From Nectonema munidae (taxonomy: Eukaryota; Nematomorpha; Nectonematoida; Nectonematidae), in NCBI GenBank assembly GCA_030549495.1, contig JAUIRK010000567.1:1-64000 (forward strand): DNA of 64,000 bases, in the 5' to 3' direction. This document shows, piece after piece, positions 11,161-24,900 of the stretch. The position numbers were made by a program, and so were the translations under genes. The notes below the pieces were generated by a model. The model was not told the DNA's origin. It saw nothing but the letters and a program-made list of their open reading frames with translations, and searched no databases. Within the stretch, counting starts at the first letter, position 1. Every line of letters begins with the position of its first letter.

Positions 11161-12928
11161 TTGAAGAATCTGTTAAAAAATGGGTTTTGAAACGCAAAAA
11201 ATTTGAGAATAACTTTTTAGGATAAAAATCATCTTGCACAGTTTTCAGCATAAGACTGCAAAAAATTTCATTATTTTTTTCAATAAATATGGTATTTAAT
11301 TTTCTTTGTATAATGTTTTTTAAATATATAATATTTCACATGAAAATTTAACTTTATATTAATATTTATAATTAATAGATAACACCTTAAAAAGCCGTAA
11401 ATTCATGCGCCATTCCATGTTTGTTGTTAAACCAAGTTGAAAGGAAGAAATAAAAATGGAAGAGTTATTATAAAATAAATAAATAAAAACTTTTATTGTA
11501 GATTTTATAAAAAAAAATTAAAAAAAAATGCTTCAAGATTTGTTTATATAGATATTTTAGGATAAAAACGGTGTAAATTTGAGATATAAAAAGAACAAAT
11601 GTAGTTAGTTGAAGGCCAATGGAAGAATATATATATATTGATGTTTATATGATTGTTTTCCAGGAAGTTTGGTGAGGAAGGATATGAGCAGAGGGAAATA
11701 GAATTTTCTTTACGTCTACTCGTGGATAGCGCTAAGAAGCATTAAGGGTGGATGTTTGGTTGTGCGCTGTTTCATTTGCTTCTTCATTAAGTGAAATGCT
11801 CAATTCGCCATTCTGTATCTTCTCATTCACTTCTTGTTGGTATAAGTCTTGAATGCTCCTACTTAAGTTATATATGTCGTTCTGAAATAAAATCGAAACA
11901 TGTTTATACGCCGATTTCCAGAGAGAGAGCAGTTCACGTTTGCCAATTTTTAGTATTTATTCCAGCTCGTATGCACTGTGATGTTTAAAAATGCACTTTC
12001 ATAAACAACAACACATTATTTTTAAAGTCGCAAAACTTGCACTACTCCGCTTTTAGTGGTATGTGTGTGTGTAATAGAGTACTGCGAGGAAAGAAGTTTT
12101 TTACCGGAACCTGCGTTTGAAATCATCGGTATAAAATGTGTGCCGATACCGGCCAAAGCCCGCGTACCCGTAAAACTATATACTTTTGCAATTAATATTA
12201 GATTTAAAATTTTTTGTAAAATTTAACTTATTATTGTTTTCAGTAATTGTAATTTTATTAAATTGAAAATAAAAATTCATTGATAAATTTATTTTTTAAT
12301 ATTATTCTCAGGAGAAGATTCGAAGAGTGCCTATATTTCATTTACTATTTCACCAGTTAGACCAAAATTCTTCAAATAGCTTCACTGGTAGCCAGGATAA
12401 AAATGGATATTTGTTTAACTAATAGTGTGCTTAAGACTAAATTTAGGAGTATATAATGAGTTACTTTATAATTCCAAAAACACTTTAATCTAGTACAGGA
12501 GTGGAGCTAGAAGAAAATCAACATCCAGACAATCTTATAACTCTGAATTTTCTATACACAAAATCTTTGTTAATGAACACCTAGAGTATTACTTGTATTA
12601 CATAAGGAACATTTACTCATATTATGTCATATATCTGAAATATAACTTTTCTTCCACATTCGGTTGAACTGATATGCTGAAAAATTTGCAATCGAAGAAG
12701 GGGCGAGGATTGTGGTGTCTGCGTAACGCGTTTTAAAACTTTAACAAATTCAGATCAAAAAATAAACTTTGGAATTCAAACACATAACTCAAAATACCCA
12801 ATGCTTATAATTTTAAGGGAGTTACATCCATGCTCTATAGCAATTAAGCTCATTAATACTTGTTAGGTAAAAAGGTTGTTCTGTATGCCAATGAGGTGAA
12901 AGCTTGAATAAGTTTAGGAAATAGTGCT
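11161..12928. other. Gene-free stretch downstream of cyclin D
   Basis: Intergenic or 3' UTR sequence for the cyclin D gene, which reads leftward into it. A GC-richer patch near 12095-12170 contains CGGAACC/CGATACCGG-type sequence that might be an element end. I see no clear poly(A) signal close to 12929. Confidence 0.4.
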
Positions 12929-12967
12929 CTATAGGGCTTGAGCTGCGTCAATGATTGCGATATATTT
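12929..12967 (-). CDS. CycD: Candidate cyclin D terminal exon with stop
   Basis: Downstream of exon 4 the sequence CATTTCAAAGAG, preceded by a long pyrimidine-rich tract, could be an acceptor followed in phase 0 by KYIAIIDAAQAL and TAG. This resembles the last helix of D cyclins (human DCLRACQEQIEALL). An alternative acceptor at about 13070 would make a 47-codon exon in the same frame. If right, the protein ends directly after the second cyclin box. The evidence is phase, position and weak helix similarity only. Confidence 0.35.
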   Translation of the reverse strand, partial: KYIAIIDAAQAL

Positions 12968-15900
12968 CTCTTTGAAATGCATAGGAAGTATATGGGTAAT
13001 GTCAAACGATTTTGCGATGAATACAAAAATAAAGACAGGTGGGTGAGATTGTTGGAATGGGACAAAATACTTCATTTACCACTTCAAGCATAGGAGTTTG
13101 TTGTTTTTGTCCAATATACCATATACATGGATATTGCAAAGTGTGCAGCCAATGAGGGAAGACCATTTTGTATTAAAGGTCATTTAAATTCCTTTCAAAT
13201 AATTAGCATATTTAAGTATTATTAAATGGCAAAGGCCAAGAACGCCTAAAGAAGAATTGCCTCATACTCGTAGATCAAACGTACACTGTATACAAATGAA
13301 TAGAAGATAGTACACACACACACATTAGGAGAGAATTGTATGCATTACAGAGCATTCGGATGATGCGTCGTTTGATGTGCGTGATTCGATGCGAGCAAAA
13401 TATTAAATAGATAATGGTAATTATAATGTCACAAAAGGAGAAATGTGAACTGATATTGATGGGGTGGAAATGAAATGTCTTTCATATTAGACAATACAGA
13501 CATATATATATAATTATATTTTATTATTATTATTATTATTTTTTACACCAAAATATGAAAGATGAGAAGATCTCAATGCAAAAGTTAGGGCTTAGCCTTA
13601 GACACATATAATATATGTGTATGGATCTTTCTTCTATTTCAGTTTGAAGAAAATTCTGACAAAACAATAATATTATTAAATATTTAAAAAGGTATGTTGA
13701 TTATTATTTGTAAAGGGAAGGAGGAGTACGCAAACTCTTTCATTTGATTGGATAAAAATTTTCAATAATTGTTTAGTTTTAATCAATTAACTTATGCTAA
13801 AATAGAACCAATTTTCTTAAATAAATTTTCAAATTAACTGAGCATGGGATCTGATTGGCTAAAATTCAATTATTTCCATATATATTTCACTGATATATTT
13901 TATCAAAATTAAGAATAGCCTTATAATAATTAAAGTTTGATCGGGTATTTATTCATAATAAATTTATATTTATAATTGGAAAAGCATTTTCAAGAGCTAT
14001 ATTACATTTTATCTACCCTTAGCAACTCTTCAAGAATATTATCAGTTTGGCAGAAACAAGGACAAAGAAATGGGATGAATTTTAACTTAATTTCATTAAA
14101 CGCGTAAATATTAATTTTTATAAATTGATACGTCACTACAAATTAACAAAGAAAATTTATATCCTAAGAATATAATTAATATATTGCCTTCAAACCAGGG
14201 GTCACAGCTAGATCGTTCGTTTGATTACGATCACCACAGCGCTCCAATAATTTTGGAAGGTAGAGACATTGCTTTATACACTATTTTCATTCCTTTTTTA
14301 TATTTAAATTAAAAAAAGATATTAAAGAGTGCAGCACACTTAAAACAAATTTCTATATAATAAATAATAGATTGATAGAAAATTTTACATTTATGAAACA
14401 CTACTGAATTCATGAAATCGGTAAGTGAAACACTGATGTGAGAAATTCCGAAAATTTCAAGGTTTTCATCAAAGTTCTGATTCCAAAATCTAACTGTAAC
14501 ATATAAAAGCAAACAAATAGTGCCTCCAGCTACGTACCTTGGTAAACGAATGTCAGCACATGAAGACATATGTACACTAAGATTAATTATTTATAAGCTT
14601 CTTTCAACGTCCCAATTTTGTGAATTAATAACAAAATAGTAACAAACAAGCTTACTCACTAACAAATATGAATTTTATAATTTGAATTATTACAAAGTTT
14701 CATCACTTGATAAAGTAAAGGTGTAAGTGAATAGTAAGTAGATAAGTAAAGTTTTTATTGTAGAATTGTAAGGTCATTGACGCTTCGATGAACTCACTAA
14801 AAAAATGATGCCTATTGGTTAAATAAAATGTACTGTGACTTTTTTTGCCAAAATGAGGGACTGAGTAAAAAGAAAATGATGAAAATAATGTAATTATAAA
14901 TGTGATTACAATATTAATGGAGGTTATTTGGCTGAGAATTTTGGCAATGTCTTCGTATGTACAGTGCAAAGACATGTTATTTTGGTAGTATAGAAAGGCT
15001 ATGCAGAAACAGCTTGAAACGAGGAGAGAAGGTCGCGTGAAGATGAACTCGGAGTCTGCGAAAAAGGAAAAGAAAATGTAAACGAAAGCTAAGGATTAAT
15101 GGATAAACAGCCAATCACGCGTCTCAAATTTTACTTCACCGTTGCTGTTTACGATGGTGATGAAGTTTATGAAAGTGATTAATATTATTAATGATCATCA
15201 TCACAACGGCGTCATCACTCTTCCTCCTCAATACTTTTAGAAATGGAGACGTAGAAAAGAAGCACAATTTGTTTTATATAGTATATATTTGTATGTATGT
15301 GTGTGTGTGTATTATATATCGAATTTATACAGTATGGCAATCAACTTGAAGTAAAGTTCAAAAGCTTTTTAATTTTTTTCTGGTAAAATTGATGTAATTT
15401 TTTATATTATTATTATTATTATTATCTGTGAAAGATTTCAGAGATAAAACAATAATGCACACATACAATATACAATATATGAATATATGGAAGCGCATGG
15501 AATAATTTGTATTCTAGTATAGTTGAGTGTTGTTAGTACATACGTTGCATGCACACAGGCAAAATCGAATATATATATATATACATACATAGAATATATC
15601 CAGGCTACAAGTCTTACTACCATTTTAGCGTATTCAATTAAAAGAGAGAATGCAAGATGGGAGTAAAAAACTAATAAAAAATGTAAATTAAAATTTTGTT
15701 CAAATCAATGAAAATATGTCAGGATGATGATATTCCCCGTTTATGTCTATAAAATATAACAACACAAAAAGAAAACTTCATGTGATCTTGAAGAGTTGTG
15801 GAATGAGAATCAAAAGTTGCTTTTCATTCATTTCACATGGAAGCCCTTTCTTTTTAAAAGGTAAACTATGAATTGGGTTAGATTCACGATACGATATAAT

Positions 15901-18900
15901 ATGGAAAATCCAAAGTTCGGATAAAATTTGATATATTTTTTGGAATTTCTCATGAATTATCATCGAGTTGCATTTACGAAGCAAATTTTTATGTAAGCTA
16001 TAAACTAAGTGGTAGTAAGAACTGGATCAGTTGTGACTTTGTTTATCATCTGGTTGACATATGTGTATTCTTATTACATAGGGTATTTTGAATACATTTA
16101 TTAAAATTTGAATTGTGAACTCTCAAAGAATGTCTTTATAGAGAGGTAAAGGGGGAGGATCGATAAGTAACAACTTATGGATATAGCAATGGGCATTTGC
16201 TCTGATGTAGGTGTAGTAGGTTCACCATGCTTAACTAGAAGCAAAAAATAATTATACACATACTCTATATTTTTCCCATAAAATTGTCATATTTTAAAGT
16301 TATGAGTATACTTTGCGTTCAAAAAACACAATTTGATATGGGATTTAACGCCAATCAATTGTGATATTTTGTGTTGCTAGAGACTTTGTGATGTACTTTT
16401 TTGACCAGGCACTAATAGAAAGTATAATGAGTGAATAGTTTTGTAATAGCGACTTACTCAGAACAGCAAATGCTAGAAAGTCTTGAATGATGATTTTGAA
16501 AGCTTGCTTCTCCGCTAAACTCAGGTGTGAGATGAAGGGGTGAAGGTGAATGATTTGATCGATGAAACAAGAGGGTGTGAGTGCTGCAAGCTCCCAATCC
16601 AACGTTTCAACAATCGACATTTCTAATTGCTAAAAATAATAAGAATATCTTAGATTTTCATCCTTACTGCCTTCTCACAATATATTCATCATTTCAGTTA
16701 ATCTATGTAATTAGTCATTTCAAATAATGACTTAAAATATTAGTCTTTATATGTGAAGAATGTGCAACGTGGTTAGTCAGATGGAAGCGTGACTCCAAGA
16801 TACTTATTAATTTGTTTTTCTAATGAAATTTTTCAAAAGAGTATGGTAACATTATCCAGTTTTCAAATTTTAATAACATTTTAAAACAAGAATATAGATT
16901 GAAAATATAGCAAAGTTATTATTCAAATATTGAATATTTAGAAAAAAAATTGTTTCTAGAATAAACATCGATTTTACACTCCAATTTGACGTAGCTGAAT
17001 ATACAAGGTGCGTGCAAAACTGATATCAATGGATAACCTAAGTTTAGTTTTGACAATTGTTAAAACAGCTGAATGTTATTATTCAAATAAACAAAACTAA
17101 ATACTTTTCACTTTTTAGTTAATTGTGATGATGTCAATTTTTGAAAAAATATTCACCTTTAAATTAAATGTAATAAAAAAAATAGATAAAAATGCTAATA
17201 TGTAAAAAAAATAGGTCAATTTACAGTCACGTTCACTATTACTTTTGAGAGCAGTATTTGTCAACATTCGGTACAAGCAAACTGCAGTTTTCTCATTCCA
17301 AAGCATCCATACTTTTTGTTTTGCTTTTCTCAAATATGAAAATGTTTTATCTCAATTATGTAATTGGTTATCTATGAGTAATTCAATAACTCAACTGTCA
17401 AATTAATGTCTATGTGTTAAATTTGAATGTTTTTTTTCTTTTCAGTTTTGTATTTTTGTTTTTTTGATATGTAAATAAATCTCTCTCTCTCTCCATACAG
17501 AATACTTTAAAAAGACACTTAAAAATGTAACAGAACAAAACTTTCACCTTCAGAAACTTTAATTTCTATTTTGATAACAAGTCAAAACAACATCAAGATA
17601 AAGCTTAATAAAATTTATGCATTGCTCAGCTAAAAGCATTTTTGTACCCGCGCCTATTTTGGGAAAGATACAGTATTTTAATTTCAATTTCAGCTTTTGT
17701 TGAATCTTTTTTTATTTACAATAGAATCGAAAAAAATGGAAGCAAAAAAAGGTAAAATAAAATGCAAAAAGATACAAATCAAAAAAGATAAATAAAAAAT
17801 TGAAAATGCTATATTTACAAATTATATATCGTGGTGATTGACACATTTATAACATATAGTGGAGAAGAAGAAATGGAAAGATTCATTGATTACTCTAACC
17901 ATGAAAATTTAAGCAAAAAATATATTAATATGGAGATTACGCTTCAAAAAATAGATAAGCATCGCATAATTTTTCCTCAAAGAGTTTATACTAAGCCAAG
18001 GGGAACACACAATGCTTTATTTTTGGAATGATCGCATGCATCGATGATGAATAAATTAATTTGTCATTAATCTCTCCCTCTCTCTCTGTGTGCCAATAAA
18101 TATTGTGCTATTTCCCTCAACACGCTTTTCCAAACAAAGCACACAAAAACAAAGAATAAAACCTTTTGGGTAAGAGAACCAATAGAGGAGGGGGGGGGGG
18201 GGATGCTTCAATAAAAGGCAAGGGTTTAACAATGGAATTATTGGAAAAAAGTTTTATGAAAATTTTTTATACTACACAATTTATACTTTTTTTTCGTTTA
18301 ATGTATATCATTAAATATATTTATTAATGTTATTTTTAAAAATTCAAATGTTTTTAATGTGTATTTTAAGAGTTAAATAAGTCCTTAGGTATTTCTGCAG
18401 CTAAAGGGTTAACTTGGGAATTGTTTGGATCTCATAATTTTTATCTTCAGAAAACCTTGTTTATTTTGCATCAGCAGATGGCTAAGAAGTGGACGCGTTT
18501 AGTATTAAGATGCATTCTTCCTGCATTCGAATCCTGATCCTGAAATCTCTATCTGGCCAATTGTGCAAGTTTTTTATTCTTCCCTAGCAGTGGGGGATCC
18601 AGAAATCTTTGGTGGGGGGGGGGGGGGGGGGGTATACTAATATTATCAAAATATTTTACACATTTTATTAGGGAAGAAATTTGAAAACGTATGTAAAATA
18701 AATGATTAAAATTATATTACAAAGTCTTTTCTTCTTTCTTTTTGCTTTGAAAATCGATCAATGACTTCATCAATTTTGATTTCTATTTTAGGGTGGACTC
18801 CAACCTTAATTTTTCTTGAATAGATTGCTGGTGGGGGGGGGGGGGGGGTATGCATCCCCCCTATCCCCCCTCTCGGTCCATCCCTGTTCCCTAGGATACA

Positions 18901-21900
18901 ATATCGGCAATAAAAAATCTGAAATTGAGACAGTTTTCTAATATTTAATAGTTTTAAACTAGCGTTCCGGAAACTGAAATTTTAAAGGGATAATAGGGGG
19001 ATTTTTCAGCATTAAAAATGTAATATCAATTATTTCAAAAATGGAAAAATAAGTTTTATTTTTGTATAGAGCGGCCCTTCTTCAGTTGGGTTTATATATT
19101 TAAAATTTTGTATGATATTTTCCTTCTGATTACACAAGCCTCGTAAAAATTATGATGAATTGTGATATTTTTAAATGATCCAGTGAAATAATAGAAACCC
19201 ACAGTCAGAGATGAAAGAAATCAGATACAAAAATACACACTCATACGCTTCTTTATGTCCTCCTCTCGTATTCGTTGTTGAAGTTGCGTTTATACCATTT
19301 TTAGTTCCGTTACAGCTTTTTGGAATTCAATTACATCTTTTTGGCCTTTCCGTTCCACCTTTTTGTAATTCAAACTCATGCTTTTAGATTTTAGGGCTTG
19401 TTTAATTAATTTTTATTGAGGTTTTCATACTTTTTTGTTATTATTTTATTGTTAAAAAATATTTAAAGTCCACGAAACTAATTAAAGCAGATTTAAAAAA
19501 AAGTTTGTATATAATAATCTTTTAATTTTCTATTTAAACAAAATTATTTCTCTCTAATTTTAACATTTTCTTATGTAAAATTAGTTGAATTTTATTCTAA
19601 TATTATCATTTTTTTTAAAATATTTAGTTTTAGTATATTTTTTTTATTTTAGACATATTTTTTCAAATTTTCAACTTTCAGAGAAAACTTTATGCGAGAA
19701 TTATTTTATATTAATTTTTAACTACACCTGTGTTAAAAAGTTTGTCTAAATTTAATTTTGTTTGGATAAAAAATTAAAAGATTATACCCTCAGTATATAT
19801 ATTATATACGAACTTTTTTCTTAATCTGTTTTAATTAGTTTGGTGGACTTTAAATATTTTCAAATACACTTTAAGAATAAAATAATAACAAAAAAGTATG
19901 AAAATATTGTAAATATCAATAAAAATTAATTAAACAAGCTTAAAATTGCAAAAGGATGTGGTTAGTTTGAGTTGGTATTGTAAAGGGGTGAGTTAGTTGT
20001 GTGCTGGTTTTGGTGCGCGTTGACTCTAAACCCCTTTTCTCGTGTAATAGCCAGGACCTAGTGATGAAAGAATCTACTCTGATGTTTACACACGTAAATG
20101 CAGGGCGCTATCATAATTAAATTATGATACTTTCAAGAGTGAAAACTATGATTTCCACGAAAGATGACGTATAAAATGGAGCTTTTCGTGCAGTAATCGT
20201 GATGATATCGCCAGAATAAGGCGAGAACACCCAATCTTGGGTGGCGAAAAAGTCGAATGAGTGAAAGATGAGAGCAGATAGATGAGATATAATAGCTACC
20301 ATCTTGATAAAAAGTTTATGGGTAAAGAGGCCAAATGATATCGCATTGATATTTAATACTAGCATTCAGGATACATTTTTGATTTAAATTAATATAAAAA
20401 AAGCATTAAAAATATGAAAGAGACAGAGGGCGATGATAGCGTAAGCAATTAAAATTTTTTTAATAAAAAATGCATGGTGTGTTGTGTTGTATACGTTGCA
20501 TACTGTATGCATTGGTGGCGCGTTGTTGCGAGTAAATTAGAGGCAATTTGAATTTGTAGTCGTCAAAAAACCTCTTTCTCCTGGCTCAATGACATATTTG
20601 GCTGGCAAAAGCTTATACTATAGACAAAGGCTTGGCGACACTGTGTTACTCATAAATAAAAGTCGAATTATTTGTTACTATCTACTCACTTGAATAACTA
20701 TTAAAAACTTAATACGTTAGAAATTTTTACTAACCCGTTAACGACCAGAATAATAATCAGACGATATCTAACGTAAAGCAGAAGATTTGCATTAAATAGA
20801 ATGCGCGGGCCCTGGTGGCTTAGTGTGACACCGGTATACCAAGAAATAATAATCGTGTGCTTACAACATACAAAATTCCATTGAAAAAAAGCAGACAATT
20901 ATTCTTTAAAATTCAAGTCCTCAAAGGGTTAAAATTCAAATTTTGGAGGAGCGAATTGTTACAAAAGTGTATGTAAGTGATTTCTTGTGTCAAAACTAAA
21001 TCAATTAGACTTAATGTTTACACTTATGCACCATGGTCTTTTAATTTTGTTCTACGTGAAAATATTTTTGTTTTTTTATGTATGTAAAAATTTTAAAAAG
21101 GCTTCTAGGAGTATATATGTTAAGAATACTCTCTTTTTTTACTAAATAAAAATAGTAATAGAAAATTTTTTGACCAAAATGGCCACAAGTTAAAATATAT
21201 TGTTTGAGATTCTCATGAACTCATACAAGTCGTACGTTTGATACACAGCGTTAATTGACTACCCAGAAATTTGGGAATATTCACTCTATGCATAGGAATA
21301 TAAAAATTTATTTGTAATAATAAAAAAATTTAAAAAGGTAAAAAAAAGTTTTTAAAAACATTCTCATTATCCGCTTTCATTTCAATCATCAATATTTCAA
21401 TAAGGGAATCCTGGCAACTCCCTCCTTTGTAATACCAACTGAAAATAACTAGCTAATCAACTAAGTAGCTAGAAGTAAAAGAGATTTGGTGCAAGTTGAC
21501 CAGACACCCTAAATAATATATAATTATATATTTCGTTAATATACAATTGGTAAAAGTGGAAATAACTAGCCTTTGAAGTACAGAGGAGGTAATAATGTTG
21601 GGATCATTTCTGTTCTTAATTTTACATAAACACTCGTTTTATTTTATGTTAAATCAAGGATATTAATTTTTCGATAATCTTAAAGTTCGCTTCTTGTTTT
21701 TTTTCTTTTTATAAGAGATAATTTTTTATCGTGGTAAAGTTCGAGCCGATGCCAATGGCTCTAAGCATTTACTGATCACATCACAATTGAATCCTTTTAA
21801 AGTAAAGTATATACTTACTTTTTAAACAAGAACAGAGCTTACTACTACAGTTGACTTTATAAGAACATGATCTACTGCATAATTCTTTTTAATACAAATC

Positions 21901-24900
21901 ATTATTTTAAATAACTTCGCATTTAAAATTATATATAATAATTCGTCTCCTTCTAAAAAATTGCAATTGTGTGTCCGTCTCTAAATTAGCCAACGACTTA
22001 ATAGATAACTTACACAACTAAGAGCTTTTGGAGAAAAAAACTCTTAGCTACATATTTTGTTACAGGATCACTTCTCAAAGACCCATGATTAAGAAGCATT
22101 TTACAATCATTTCTCACATTCATTGTCCATTGATTATATGGATAGCAATATTAATGGAAGCTAGAAGGGTTATCTTGATCTAGTAATAGTCATATCTTTT
22201 TACTGTCTTTGAAAAAGTGTGAAATTTAAATCTTGATTTACTTTTACTTTACGTTTTTTTTTACATTTATTTGCTTTAGTTCAAGAATTTATTCTATTTA
22301 TATTTTTAAAATTTTTATTTGTTTAACCCTTTGAGGACCAGTGGGACAACGGTGTCCCAAAAAATGAATATCGTTTGCTTTGAATATATAAAATTCTATT
22401 GAAAAAGAAAGTAGGCGAATTTTGGTCTTCAAAGATTTAATTTCAAACTTTTTAAGAGAAATGTACGAAAAGGCAGGCAATTCTTTGTTTTAATTTCATT
22501 AAAAAAGTACAACGTAATAAAAACATCTGGATTTTTTCTCTTGATAAATATTCCGAGTCAGATTCTAGAAAGCAAACTTTTAAGTGCCATAATTGTAATA
22601 AATATTCGTTCAAAAGAAAGCAAGGAAAGAAGGTTTAAAGCAATTTTAAAGGAGACATTTAAAAACTTATAACAAACTTTCAGTATTCAGAAATTGATTT
22701 TCCTAAGGGCTACTTGATTTTTTTCCAGTTTCTTATAAAAAAAAAGAGTGCATTCTTGAAAAGGACACACTCTAAGGCCGCCATTGTTCAAAAGAGAGGA
22801 TCGGAATCCGTTTTCTTCAAAGGCGCCGGGAAAATCTGATGGAAAAAAAATTAACACATGGCCACATTCACCTATCAAGAAAAGGAATGCGACATATGAG
22901 CTGCACATATGCGAATGAAATGTGTAAAGCGCTAATAACGATTCAAGAAGTCAATACACCTAGAAAGGATATAGACGCGAAGCGCTAGCTAATTTGTACA
23001 AATTTCTACCATGTGTACATGTGATGTATAAAATTTAATGACCTTGACCGTTGAGATGGACATGGAGAAAAATACTTTGTACTAGGTGAATATAGCTAGA
23101 TAGTTGATTAGCGGCTTGAAAATGCTAATAGTATTCGTTTATTAGTGAAGGCAAAGTTCAATGAAATACGCACAGGATAGGAGGCAATTAATGAGAGTGA
23201 TGAGTTCAATGAAATACTCTTTTACGCACCATTAAAATGATATGATATATCAAAGAGGATGATAATACGATGTAAACTCTTTCTGAAATATGTGTGAGGC
23301 AATTAGCGGTGGAATTAATAATAAATGAGCGGTGCAAACGCTTTTAATAAACGCTCTTGCCTATATATATAATTACTAAAGGAAGAATAATTGCGTTAAT
23401 TTAAATGTTTGCGTACATATGCAACGTGAATAATAATAATTCGTATACAATTTGCTAGCCATGCTGCATATGCCATATCTTTAAAACAATAGGGTTAAAA
23501 TGTGGATACCTTTGCAACAAATTATTTCTACAATATCTTAATTTCTTAGAATCCTGGTTCCCCCCATACAAAGTTCATCTACAAAAAAGATCTTCAGTTC
23601 TACTGCGTTTGACAAAGCTTTTCAGTTTTATAATTTTATAATAGATTTTTTTTATAATTATAAGGACTTTTCAAGTTCTAATAATGGAAGATCCAATTTT
23701 GACATTATTTTAACGAGTTCAAGACATTTCGTGAAAAATAGTTTTAAAAAATTGGGTAGGAAACTTCCAAAAAACAAGGCATGAAATGTTCTGCACCCAA
23801 TTTAACATAACCCAAAGCAATATTTTCAAACCTAGGCATGAAAAGAGTCTATCTTTTTTTGAAGAAGAACTTTTATAAATTTTTAGAAGTATCTAACATT
23901 TCTACGCTTATAGATTCAACAGGAAAAGCAAAACTTATTTTCAAATTTGAGATATAAAGTAGAATTTATGAAGTTTTAATGATCTAATTCATATTTTCTC
24001 TACTGTTTTCTGGTTTCGCTTTGATTCCTATCAATAAAGTTACTCTTCTTTTTCTAAGTTGCATAAACTATCCTCCTTCACTCTAAGTTTGAAAATCTCT
24101 GGGATCATTGCATAAAATCCATATTTTCTTGTCTGGAAGTGAGATATTTTTAATTCACAAAGAATAAATCCGAGTTAAAAAGAATTATTACGAATCATTT
24201 GTGGGTGGCGAACTAAATTTAAAATAGCCTACTAAAATTAAGATCCAAGTTTATGTGCGAAGCAAAAGAAGTTAGATTAAAATTAATTTTGAGAGATATC
24301 AATAAATGTAAAAGTAAATACCGAAATATAGAATTCTCCTTTCATTTAACGTCCCTATTATTTAGGAGATACTTGGAAGCACTACTAGCAGGGCCGTATC
24401 AAGGGGGAGGGTAGTGGGAGCAATTACCCGGGGGCGCCATTTTATTAACCAGTCGACAACCTTAGGGGGTAAAAAAAATACCCTTCCAAGGTTTCCACCA
24501 AGACAACTGAGGAAACTTCAAGAGTAATGTAGTAGGGATAAACTCCCAGGTTCTATGTTGCCTAGCAATATTTTTGACGAAGTCATCGATAATTTAGCTG
24601 CTGCTAAAACACAAAAAATGAACATCTAATGGAGACTGTCTTCGACTCAGTCAGTATATATCTGAATTATGTGGCTTAATAAAAATGTAAGCATTTTTTT
24701 TCTAAATTACTTTTTAAGCCAGAATATGGTGGGGATGAGTGAGAAAAGAAAGAGCAAGGGGTGAGGGGCTCTATTCAGGACTTTACCCTGGGGCGCCACG
24801 ATCCCTTGATACGGCCATGACTACTAGTGTTTAAAAGTTCTGAAACAAATTAACTAACTAAATAACTGATTTAACAAACTAACTTATCGATTAGCTAATA

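Noticed and set aside
14309-14569. Minus-strand frame LPRYVAGGTICLLLYVTV resembling the second cyclin box of cyclins A/D
   Set aside because: The only usable acceptor gives the wrong phase after exon 3, and a better exon with matching phase and closer homology lies at 14910-15055. The resemblance is probably chance.
18479-18534. Possible tRNA gene (box A and box B present)
   Set aside because: No acceptor stem or anticodon arm can be formed; better explained as a tRNA-derived SINE.
20117-20365. Minus-strand open frame in cyclin D intron 2 with fairly balanced composition
   Set aside because: No recognisable homology and no fitting splice sites; exons 2 and 3 join in phase without it.
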